Origin: Plakobranchus ocellatus
Lineage: Eukaryota > Mollusca > Gastropoda > Plakobranchidae
Length of the DNA stretch: 24,749 bases
Direction of reading: 5' to 3'
Assembly (NCBI GenBank): GCA_019648995.1
Contig: BLXT01005898.1
Span: 776,144 to 800,892 of the forward strand
Shown one piece after another: positions 1 to 9,502 of this stretch. Under the pieces are notes generated by a model that saw nothing but the letters and a program-made list of their open reading frames with translations, was not told where the DNA came from and ran no database searches. The position numbers were made by a program, and so were the translations under genes. Positions within the stretch are counted from its first letter, which is position 1; every line of letters starts with the position of its first letter.

Positions 1-637
1 ACTTTTTTTTTTCCATATACACACACACCAAAGGTGGTGAGTTTGTCATTTGTTGAGTCTAACTTTCTAGGGAGATTTATACCATTAAGACACCATGTTA
101 TGGCCAAATAAGAAAAATTTTATCCTATTTGTTTGTTTGTTTTTTTTATTTTTAAACAGGATGAATCCAGCCTGATAGCAGTCAACTGGTTAGCAATATA
201 AATCATGTAGATCAGTGCCATCTTTGAGACAAAACAAGATATCCAATTAAAGGATATAAATTGTAAATTTTATCTTAGGGTAAAGATTTTTTAAAGAAAA
301 AAGTACATTAAATTATTTGATAAGGCCATGCTTTGCAAAAAGATAATGAATGATGTTGTCCGTTGAACAAAGATAAAGTGGAGTTAGAGTAGCATTTACA
401 AGCTGCAAGTCATTAAAGTGTAAAGGTCGTTCTAATAATATAATTATGCAAAACATTTGAAAAAGCCAACTGAAAAAAACAGTGAAGATAAATTGGTTTT
501 TTTTTTGTTTTGTTTTTTTGGTTTTTTTTTAATTTTTATTATTGCTCTACACTTATTCTGCCCTTTCCTTTGAAATGTGAGAACTTAAATCTGTGCTGGG
601 TTATAATTGATATAAATGAGCCCTATATTCAAAACAG
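1..637 (+). other. 5' flank or intron of the left gene, no feature
   Basis: AT-rich with several T runs and a short CA run at the very start. No convincing exon is seen. It is probably intron, because the first visible exon begins with an acceptor. Confidence 0.5.
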
Positions 638-733
638 GTTCCCTTTGCAAAAGTGCCCTCTGAGGTTTGCAACATGAATGTAGCTATGACTAAAATTCAA
701 GAACATATGAACATGATATCTCATCATTGTGAG
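638..733 (+). CDS. Exon 1 visible of the left gene
   Basis: It follows an AG acceptor (ttcaaaacag) with a poor pyrimidine tract and ends at a GAG|gtaatt donor, phase 0. It encodes 32 residues, including MTKIQEHMNMISHHCE. The weak acceptor leaves room for another reading, a start at the ATG near 674 with a different upstream boundary, so the 5' limit is less certain than the 3' limit. Confidence 0.6.
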
Positions 734-3700
734 GTAATTTGTTTCTTTATTAACGTCTTTTTTTACATTTTTGCATCATGCAATCTTTTTTGCTTGTTTG
801 TTTTTGTTTTGTGGTTGTTGTTTTGTTTGAACATTATGAGTATTCTTTTTTGCTTTAAAAATAAACAAGTTTTAACAAAGTTAAATTATTAAACATCTAC
901 AACTATTGTCTTAAAGCCAACATTAATTACTATGTTAAAGTTCAATTATGTAAACTCATGTATTAGTTCAGGTTTTGATCAATATGCTTAGAGATCAGAC
1001 CAGTAAAAAAATATCTGTAACATGATTGTCTTATTTTATCATCAGTTGAGATGAAAATACTTGTATGTATTTACTAGTTCCATATTGATCAATTTATTTA
1101 TGAATGTATAAAATTTCTGAAAATACCTTTGTTTCTTCTTATTTACTATCCACAGTGCTTTTTTGCTTCCTGCTCAAAACAACAGCTCTCACCTGCTGAT
1201 AGAAGGCACCTGAGGTCGTTTCATAAGGGTGTTCTTCCCAAAAAGGAAAAAGTAAGTCTAGATAAATGTATGAGGGCTTATTTTCTTTCTTTAAAAATCT
1301 GTATAACAATGTGATATAGCTTAGCCCTTGCACTTGTACAAGAAGTTGTCTCTAAATTGATACAGATGATGTTTTGTCTCTCATGCAATCAAATATAAAT
1401 ATGAAAAGAAGTAAGATTTATTTTGTCCATTTTTCTTTAATTGTTTAATGCATTATTACTATAAAATTCTTAGATATACCCAAATTTTTTAAAGAGTAAA
1501 AGTACTGGTTGGGCATTGTGTGGAAGAATGAAATTTGTCTTCCTTTACCATTTTGACAGTTCTCTCAATTTAGCTTAAAACTGAAGACACTTTGAAGTTG
1601 GCTTTGTTTATTCTTTGTTGGTTTTTTAAACTTTTTGGTTTGGCTTTTTTTTTTTAATAGTTTGAACATTACATGAAGATATATATGTGGAAACTTGAGA
1701 AAACATGTTACAATTTGCCACATTGGCATGTTGAGTTTATGCCCCCATAATTCATATCTATTTGTTTGCATTTTGATGTTGAATTTTCTTAAAGCCTTAT
1801 AGAACTAAAGTTATTTTCTTTTGAAGAGAAATAGCTTTAAACTAAAAACACATATTTTTTACTTTACAAGAGCCTAAAAAATATAGTACCAACAAGTTCT
1901 GACAGGTTTTTTAGGTTGCCATACAAATATTACATATTGCTTTGTACCTGAGCATCAAGCAGCTCTTTTTTAAGTTTTAACTGTCTCCTTTAACTGCAAT
2001 AGCTGTGAATTTCGTTGTGTGTTTTATGTTTACTCCAACATCCCTCAATTGACATTGCTTTACTTCGTGCTGTCTCCACTAGGTGTTCTACGACTGAGAT
2101 TGCTGTGAATTTCCATGCTGTGGTCTATGCTGTTTACACAAGAAACTGCAACTGATATTGCTGTGTTTTGTGATGTCTCCATTTAGTCCTTCTACTGGCA
2201 TTGCTGTGAATTTCCATGCTGTGCTTTGTGCTGTCTCTACAAGGTCCTTTAAGTGACACTGCTATAAATCTCACTCCTGTGCTTAATGCTATCTATTAGG
2301 TCCTTTCATTGATATTGCTTTTAATTTCTCTACTGTTTTCTTTGCTCTAGGCAGTCCTTGTTTTTCCATGGCTTTTCATATAACATATCTGTTTTCTTTA
2401 AAAAGATTTTTAAAATCTTGAGATAAATATTTTCATAATTGAAAAATAAAAATTGGAAGTTTTAGCTGTATTTGTCACTTGTGATTAAAAAAAAAAAAAT
2501 TTTAAAAAGTGTTAAACTTACTTAAGCCATGTTCTTCACTTGTGCAAAACAGCTTAGGATGAAAAGAAAAAAGTCTGTAATTTGGAATAGATGCTCTATG
2601 TCTCTCAAGATGTCTACTGGCAATAGAGAAAGTCCTTAATTTAAGCTTTGCGAGATGTTGAATTTTTTTCTCCTGAGCTCAGCCTTAGTTATCTAGATAG
2701 CACCAACAAGAGCCAACTTTTTTTTTCATTTTTGATCACTTTGCTTAGTTTCTTGTGAGGGTGATTTGAATTCATGTTGCATTGGTGTGGGGTGCTTATG
2801 AGGTAAACTGCAGTTCTCACATTTCTATTTTCTAAACAAAAGAAAAATGCACAGCAAATTGCACACATTTTTTTTTTCACATTTCAAGCTTTAATTGTGG
2901 TTAACCTGTTTACATTTTGCATTATTACTGTGATAGTTAAAAAATTACATTTTTTTTTTTTTAGTTTTTTTTTTTTTACTTTTAAGTTCGTTTTATCTCT
3001 AAAAATATGCATGAAAACTAAGCAGGCTATAAAAAAAAGAAAACAGTACATGAGAACATAGAATATTGCATCCTCTTCTGTAACATAGACCTTTAAATTA
3101 GATGTGAATCAAGTTGTACTGTTTGAGCCAAGAATAAAGATATAAAAAAAGAGGGAAAGAAAATTTTTAAACATTGGCACAATGTACAAAAATGTTACAA
3201 CTAGGAGACATTGATGAGTTGGATGTGTGATTATAATTGACAGTTGATTCATTATATCGTTAGAATAGGTTGTGCTCTATGAGGAATGGGAGTGGATATT
3301 TTATATGGATAATTCTTTATAAAGACTGCTCAAAATGCTAGTGTTAGGCATGTTAATATTCTCTGAAATAAGATATGTTGCCCTTTTCTTCGTATCAGTT
3401 TCTCAAAAAAAAGTGGTGATGGCTTGTCATAACTCACTGGTGTCAGCACAGTATTGTGCTTCTGGCCTTTGAGACCAATACTAAAGCCAGATGATGAATT
3501 TTATCTAGAATGTTGCTTTATGGTTTGAAACGAAAAATAAAATATATGTTTTAGCCTTGAAATTTTAAATGCACTTTTTTTTTTTACACAGAAGAAGAGA
3601 AAGCGGAAATCAGATCCTGATACCATTGAAGACAGTGTCTTTTCTCATGCAAATAGAGGAGATGAAAGAGATGATTCCAAAGAAATAATGAAGAAAGGTA

Positions 3701-6700
3701 AGGACTTTGATTGTTTATAATGCAATTATTGAAAACATGAATGCTGTTATTTTTCTGACGCTGCTACAAAATATTTCTTGAGACTTTTTCTCTCAGCTAC
3801 TGAGAAATGTTGCTAGGTACACTCATGATTGAAGGTGTGTGGGTCAATTGATCAAATATATCTGGTAGTGGTATTTTTTAAATTTCAAGCTATTTTTAGA
3901 AATCCTACTCAGCATTAGGATTATTATTTTGAAACATATTTTTGTTTAAAAAGCTTTTTTCTATATTGAATACCCATGTTACATCTAGAAAAATTATGCT
4001 CTGCATTAAAAAAGTCAGAAGTCAAGTTTCCTACTCATAGATGTTTTTTTTTTTTCATACAATAGTAATGTTGTATTGTAACATCTACTATAAAACCCCA
4101 TTATGTGAGTTACAAGTGAATACTTAATTATTCTTTATGACTATAAGTATGGTAGGTTTCTTGTTTGGATTAACAGTCTTACAAAAATGTTATGGAAATG
4201 AAAGTGCTTTTGAAGATCATTTCTGTGAAAAGAGAAACTTCTAGTTGACAGCTCAGAACCAATTTACATACAGAGTGCATTAATTATGGAGAGGGAGTTA
4301 AGGCTTATGAAAAACATAACTCAAGAAAGTCACATGAAAAGCCCATGTTCTCACTTTTTTCATAAAGGCACTAAGATCCTACAGTTTGTCTCTTAATTCC
4401 AATGTATAAATATTAATGGGAAAAAAACTTCACTCTCTTTGTAATTGTTTCTATGATAAGAATGTCATTGTCACCCAACACAGGAAAAACACATTTAAGT
4501 TGGGCATGTTTGATAAGAGCTGTTACCCCTTTTAATGCATGATGTAAAAACTAGTGGTTGTCACAAATTGATATTTTACTGAACTATTGATTTCATTTCT
4601 AAAGTAAGGTTTCTTTTTTAAATTTCTAAACCTAAACGCACATCTAATCTGACAGTGTGGGCTATTACTTAAAATAAAGGTTACAACAAGACTTATAATG
4701 TTTGTTTAGAGTAATGCTATAACTAAACATTTAGTTTTAAAATGCACCAGATTATGAAATAAAAAAGAAACAAAGACAAACTTAGATCTGGACTAGCTCC
4801 TAAATATCTACCTAACTTCTTTTGTTTCTCTTGTTGTTGGCCAAAACTTTATTTTTAATTTTTTGCAGAATATTGAAGAATTAAATTTTTTAAAAGATGA
4901 AAAAGAATTCACACTAAAGTTTTTAGACTATAGTGCAAAACAACTGCAGTAAACTGGTGATGGGGTAAAGCAAGATATTTTGATTTGGCTGAGAACTAGC
5001 ATCATCAAAATTCACGACATGTAATAAATAGAAAGCCCAAATCTCAAAACTGACTAATGTAAATGTGGAGCAGAACTATGACCACTGAGCATCCACTTCA
5101 GAGCTGCTAGCTCTAGATCAGCCTCAGACTGAAGATAATATGGACTGAACTAGCAGGGCTGGAGATGAAGCTAGCCTGAGGAACAAACAGTGCATGGTTA
5201 TCTTTAGAGAAGCAACAGGAGTGTAGGTTTGGCAAATTAAGAAGAGAATTGAAAGAAGACCAAATAGTTTAGCCCCAGGCTGCACCCAGTGATTAAAGTA
5301 GGTGCCAAAGTGATTAAACTTATAAACTTTCTATACAGTAACAAGGAAAGCATTTTTTTCTATTCAACAGTAGTTGCTGCCTAACACAAGTCCCATAAGC
5401 GCACACTTTGCCCTAACATATGGTTTTAAAAACATTAAAGAGCCATTGTTGGCATTTTTAAAAGTGTGCAATCATTTGGCTGTTGCACAAATAAGATAGG
5501 CAAGATGGTCTCATAATCCTGGCCTAACCAAGGTTTATTGTCTGTCTGCATTTGTTCATCCTTATCATTTACTGTCTGTTAACAAATTCACTAAAATGGG
5601 AATTGGGAATTGGGGGGGAGATGAAGGAAACACTGTTTTTATAAAGCCTAACACTGTCCACTAAACCAGATGATTGGCCATTTAGGATAATAAGAGAGCA
5701 GTCAGTAATCTAACTAAACATCAAAATCCCACACTGCCTGACATCCTGAATCCTGGCCCTCTTTTTCTGCCCCTTTTCTTATCTTTCAATGCATGAATGT
5801 ATGTTGGTGGTAGTTTGATTGCTTATTCCTCATCACTATTTCAAAGTGCAGGAAAAGACATATACATATATTATTGTAAGGGTAGGAATGATTTCTCAAT
5901 ACTTACTGTTAAGAAATAATCGTCTCTATTTATCTTGTATCCTCTCAAGCGCTCAGTCTGTCTAAACACATGCTCAAGGGCCTTCCTTAGCAGCGTGCAT
6001 TATTTGGCACCTACTTTAAAACTACCATATTATCAATAGTGTTAAAGAAGTTACATCTAAGGAAAATATGATTCTTCTCCATTCTAGACTATCCGAGATA
6101 AACTCATTGAGGAGAAAGGTATGACAGCAAATAATTTTATTAATGTTTTTCAGTATATAATAAGGTCTATGGTTCTTTACTGCCTTTAAGGAGTCAAGTA
6201 GAATGTCCATGCATTGCGGGGAAAAACATATTTTGTGTAAAGCAGACTGGCCACAACTTTGTTGAAAGCTTTTAATTTTTGTTTGGTACATTACATTTAG
6301 GTTAAAAGTATTTTTTTTTTTAGGCTCAATTTTTTTTCATCGTATTATTGTGGTCAATGTAAAGGTTTTGTTTTTATATTCTCTTTCAGATAGGACTAAT
6401 GAACAACATCCTTTTCCAAACTCTCTTGACCATGACGCTTTTGATATTGACAGCTCTGCTTATCCAAGTAACAAGAACAGAGAAGATTACTTTTTGTCAA
6501 GTAGCTCGGGAGGTTTCTTGTCCAAGACCAAAGAGGAAAGCCACAATCTCCAAAACCCTCATGTTCAGGATACTGGTGCTTTTTTAGTGCATATCGACCA
6601 TGATAGCTTTTCTCTTAAAACTGACAGAGTTTCTAAGCCTCATCAGTATCAGGCACCTCAGGTTCACTTAAAAAATGACAGCCCTCTTGCTTACTATGAG

Positions 6701-8374
6701 ATTGTTGGTGACACCTATATTGATCCTGATTTCCAGTCTAAAAAAGACAGTTTTCATGTTGAGCAACAATTATCCCAAACTGTCATTGGCAATGGTTCAT
6801 CTCATGTGAACCAAAATAAATATCAGCTCTTTGAAGATAATATGACTGATCAAGTCACTCAACATGCTGAGTCTAGTCAAATTCTTCAGTCCAGCAAGAG
6901 TGATCACACTCATAAGTCTATCAAAGGCAACCAAACTGTTGAATATGCTGTAAACAATCAAGTGGCCCATTCTGTTACCAATATTAGCCCAGTTAACAAG
7001 AGCGATCATACCACATTGTCATCTAAGAGCAATCAAATAGCACAATCTGGCCTGGACAATCACTCTACTCACCTCATCAAATCAATCGAAAGCATCCTGT
7101 CTAGCAGTAGTAAGAGCAGTGCAATTTCTGGTCCTGGCAAAATTATTAGTATTAAACAAGTTGATTCAAGTTCTCACACTATTCAGAGTGGTGAAAGCAG
7201 TCGTATAACTGAACCTGTTCAAAGTGAAGAAAATGCTCCTCATATTGAAAATAATACTCCCACAGCTGGATTTCACAAAGGTACTGAAAATACTTTTCGT
7301 AAACAAAGGCATCATACTCATTTAAACAAAAGTAATGTTACAGATAAACCCAATGAAAGCAATGTAGCAAGTAGTGTTGATCATGCTGGCAGCAAAACTG
7401 ATCAGCATTTTCATCCTATAGGACCACATGAATCTGACACTTCAAGTCAAGATGCCAGCAGTCAAAAATTTCATATCAGGAATGTTAAAAATAGCTACAT
7501 TTCTCAAAAGGAAGAGGCCAGATATCTTTCTCAGACAAAAGACGGCAAAAGCAAGTCAGACCCTGAGCTTACAGAAAATGACACTGAGACTGGTGAAGAT
7601 TTTAGTTTATGTCGCTCTCTTCCTACCGGTAAGACTTCTCAAGGTCATGAAGGGAAGGAAACACCCTTTTGCAAGGATGATCTTTCTATCTTGAGAACTC
7701 GTCTTAGCCGTCACTCTTGTAAACCATGGCTCAATCTCCACACTCTGCAGTATGGTTTGCACTGTGATTTTCCCATTCCCATATGCTACTGTAAATTTTC
7801 ACCCTCATGTGGCCTGCAATGTCCATGTAGTCATGAATCACCTGAATCAACAGAAGTGCCTGACTTAATTGTGCCAGAAGATTCCCCTGAAACACAACCA
7901 ACTGAGGTAGTTGAAATTCTAAGTCCACCTGATTCCCCTAAACCTCCTGATCCACCTCACTCACCAGAATCACCTCACTCTCCTCATCCGTGTGACTCAC
8001 GTGGATCATCTCACTCTCCTCATCTATGTGACTCATGTGGATCACCTCACTCTCCTCACCCATGTCACTCACGTGGTTCACCTCACTCACCTCATTCATG
8101 TCACTCATGTGATCGACCTTGCTCACCTAATTCACCTCACTCTCCTCATTCATATCACTCATTTGATCGACTTTACTCACCTGGTTCAAATCACTCTCTG
8201 CATCCATCACACTCATTTGATCCACCTTACTCACCTGATTTTCCTGATCCTCTTAAGCCAGTGGATTCTTTTATTCAACCAAAGAGTTCACAAAATCTTG
8301 ATATATCTCGCAGTTTTGCAAGACAAAGCTGGGTGTGGAAAACCATGAAAGGTAACGATTTTGTGTCTAAGTAA
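638..8374 (+). CDS. Unrecognised disordered protein with basic cluster, Cys/His cluster and Ser-Pro-His repeats (5'-partial, 4 exons visible)
   Basis: Exons 638-733, 1156-1251, 3592-3697 and 6390-8374 splice into one frame of 2283 nt (760 residues plus TAA). Every junction is GT-AG, with phases 0, 0 and 1, and the last junction builds an Asp codon from G plus AT. The 5' end is open: the first visible exon begins after an AG at 636-637, so earlier exons probably lie outside the window. Counting from residue 1 of this partial product, residues 33-70 are Cys/Arg/Lys-rich and end in a basic run (KKEKKKRKRK, 61-70) that looks like a nuclear localisation signal. Residues about 100-530 are rich in Ser, His, Gln, Asn and Asp with recurring KSDHT/KSNQ-like words and no predicted fold. 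A Cys/His cluster occupies 541-581, and Pro/Ser/His tandem repeats 627-719. No signal peptide or membrane segment is visible. I do not recognise the family. A nuclear, largely unstructured protein is an inference from composition only. The exon structure is well supported; the function is unknown. Confidence 0.75.
1156..1251 (+). CDS. Exon 2 visible of the left gene
   Basis: The acceptor is tatccacag and the donor AAA|gtaagt, close to consensus. Phase is 0 on both sides, 32 codons. It encodes two spaced cysteines followed by the basic stretch QLSPADRRHLRSFHKG and the first half of the Lys/Arg cluster. Confidence 0.75.
1252..3591 (+). other. Intron of the left gene (about 2.3 kb)
   Basis: It runs from the gtaagt donor to the tacacag acceptor. 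It holds a degenerate minisatellite at 1979-2365 and many T and A homopolymers. No coding stretch is convincing. Confidence 0.75.
1979..2365 (+). repeat. Degenerate minisatellite, about 45-58 bp unit, about 7 units
   Basis: The core word attgctgtgaatttccatgc occurs exactly at 2099 and again at 2200. Diverged forms fill the gaps, with a second shared word resembling ctgtctccac(t)aggtcctt. Long (about 58 bp) and short (about 46 bp) units tend to alternate, giving a roughly 100 bp higher-order period. The array is intronic and decayed at both edges. Confidence 0.7.
3592..3697 (+). CDS. Exon 3 visible of the left gene
   Basis: The acceptor follows a run of T (tttttacacag) and the donor is AAAG|gtaagg, phase 1. 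It encodes KKRKRKSDPDTIEDS and then an acidic/basic mixed stretch. The basic cluster is split between this exon and the preceding one, which makes the join credible. Confidence 0.8.
3698..6389 (+). other. Intron of the left gene (about 2.7 kb)
   Basis: It runs from the gtaagg donor to the ctctttcag acceptor. It contains a TTAA-flanked inverted-repeat element at 5293-6019. The remainder is AT-rich with no recognisable feature. Confidence 0.75.
5293..6019. mobile_element. Candidate non-autonomous DNA transposon (MITE-like) with TTAA target duplications
   Basis: The left end reads TTAA (5293-5296) then AGTAGGTGCCAAA. The right end is the exact reverse complement, TTTGGCACCTACT (6003-6015) then TTAA (6016-6019). 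This gives a 719 bp body with 13 bp perfect terminal inverted repeats between two TTAA copies. The TTAA duplication is typical of piggyBac and Kolobok transposons. The termini do not look like the usual CCC-starting piggyBac ends, so the superfamily is open. The inside looks less AT-rich than the surrounding intron and has no transposase-length reading frame, as expected for a non-autonomous copy. A chance inverted repeat remains possible but is made unlikely by the GC-containing core together with the exact TTAA flanks. Confidence 0.55.
6390..8374 (+). CDS. Large terminal coding exon of the left gene
   Basis: The acceptor ctctttcag at 6381-6389 opens a frame of almost 2 kb ending at TAA 8372-8374, far longer than chance allows in such AT-rich DNA. 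The product is low complexity (Ser, His, Gln, Asn, Asp), then a Cys/His cluster, then Pro-Ser-His repeats, and ends in RSFARQSWVWKTMKG. A GT at 8352-8353 in AAAG|gtaacg could serve as a donor for a longer isoform, but no convincing exon follows before the next gene, so the TAA is taken as the end. The frame is also open upstream of the acceptor to an ATG at 6350, but the acceptor and the phase match to exon 3 argue that this part is intron. Confidence 0.85.
7970..8247 (+). repeat. In-frame coding tandem repeat, Ser-Pro-His type (about six units)
   Basis: Six degenerate units begin with (P/S/N)HSPH or a variant. The first three are 12 residues (36 bp), for example PHSPHPCDSRGS-like. The last three are 18 residues (54 bp), with an added block of the type DRPCSPNS, DRLYSPGS or DPPYSPDF. 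The period therefore lengthens towards the C-terminus while the frame is kept. Cys residues present in the early units are replaced by Tyr/Phe/Ser in the later ones. Because period and codon phase coincide, the other + frame and one - frame are also open here. Confidence 0.85.
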
Positions 8375-8581
8375 GACCTGGATTCCAGTGACATTAATAA
8401 TGAAATTTAAGTTTCAACTTTTTACATCTTTTCCTGGATTTTTTTTCCTTCCTCTGTCCTTCATTTAGTTTCATTTTTTCCTAAATTAAGGAAATGGTTT
8501 GTAAATGTCTCTAAGGGTTTTAGTCAATGCTGTTAGTTAAAAAACATTCCCAATTATTGAATTCTAACTTTATAAGACCTA

Positions 8582-8905
8582 AGCTGTTGTGAAAAAAAAT
8601 TCTCTTTCAAAAAGTGACTTCCTTAGTACACTTGATGGCCAGCATATTGTTGTCTTTATGCTTAATCAGTTACTAATTAGAATATTGGCATTTTAATATA
8701 TCCAGGTCAGTCACTTCTGAGTGTTAAAAACAGCTACTGAAAAAAAAATTTCCTTCGAAAAAGCGATATCCTCAATATTTCTTTTGATGTTGAGCATGTA
8801 GTGATTAGGCTGTAATTTTAATGAGTTTCTTCTGATTCTCACAGTATTTGCTTTTTTTTTTTTTTTGATATACCCAGGTTGATTTCTGTTGCATGTTAAA
8901 TGACG
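8582..8905 (+). repeat. Diverged tandem duplication, two copies of about 150-170 bp
   Basis: Copy 1 starts agctgttgtgaaaaaaaatt at 8582 and copy 2 agctactgaaaaaaaaattt at 8732. Both continue with ctttcaaaaagtgac versus cttcgaaaaagcgat, and later with atatatccaggt (about 8695) versus atatacccaggt (about 8868). A longer T run in copy 2 explains the shift in spacing. It lies in the probable 3' UTR of the left gene. Confidence 0.55.
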
Positions 8906-9065
8906 TGAAAAAGCTTAGAATCTGCTGGACAAAATTTTACAATGAATGTATAGTCCTGTTTCAACCCTTTTCATCTAAATTGAGCATCTCTCTTTTTTTT
9001 TTTTAAACTTTTGACTTTTAATAAGACTAAGATTAGGAATGCATACAATTGAGTAATCATTTGTC

Positions 9066-9071
9066 AATAAA
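9066..9071 (+). promoter_or_regulatory. Candidate polyadenylation signal of the left gene (AATAAA)
   Basis: This is the first perfect AATAAA after the stop codon, about 690 bp downstream of it. It would give a 3' UTR of roughly 0.7 kb that contains the duplicated block at 8582-8905. Other AATAAA words occur further on, for example near 11168 and 11872, so a longer UTR is possible. Confidence 0.35.
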
Positions 9072-9424
9072 AAAACTTCCAATGAGAAGCTTTTCTCAGA
9101 CTTAAAAGTTACCATTATCACTACTATTTTGTCTTTCAATTTCATTAATATGAAATTTAAGGAGCAACCTATTTTCAGATGTTAACACTGCTATATTAAG
9201 AGACTTGAGAACAGTACACCTGCCTTAAAAATCGTGAGAGATAAATTTAGAAAAAAGCGGTTGATTCGCTCATTAAATTGCTGGTTCAATGTAATGATGT
9301 GTGGATATACAGCTCTGAGAAAGGAAAATATACAGAGAAAAGTGATTGGCAAAGCTATTACAAGCTATACATATATGTTGGTGTGAATTATAAAAATCAA
9401 ATATCTTTTGAATTATGCCAAGTA

Positions 9425-9502
9425 CAGTGGAACTTGGTAACAACGGCAGATTTTGTTTTTATCATACTGTATTGCTCTAGCAAGAACTGTCGTTATTCCA
9501 CC
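9425..9502. mobile_element. Short imperfect hairpin resembling pogo/Tigger-type inverted termini
   Basis: The left arm cagtggaacttggtaacaac (9425-9444) follows TA, and the right arm ctgtcgttattccacc (9487-9502) is its approximate reverse complement with a gap. Many pogo-type elements start with CAGTRGAAC after a TA target. Here only two decayed arms and about 40 bp between them remain, so this could be a deleted MITE or a chance hairpin. Confidence 0.25.

Noticed and set aside
161-189. Possible 29 bp exon after tttttaaacag
   Set aside because: The donor (gttagc) is poor and the length does not fit a supported phase to the exon at 638.
7938-8348. Open frames overlapping the SPH repeat in another + frame (7992-8348) and on the minus strand (7938-8126)
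   Set aside because: The repeat period is a multiple of three, so one stop-free unit leaves several frames open. The spliced frame explains the region and the others are Thr/His/Leu or Ser/His/Met repeats only.
8352-8353. Donor-like AAAG|gtaacg near the end of the left gene
   Set aside because: A stop follows 19 bases later in frame and no downstream exon with matching phase could be found, so the TAA is kept. An isoform using this donor is not excluded.
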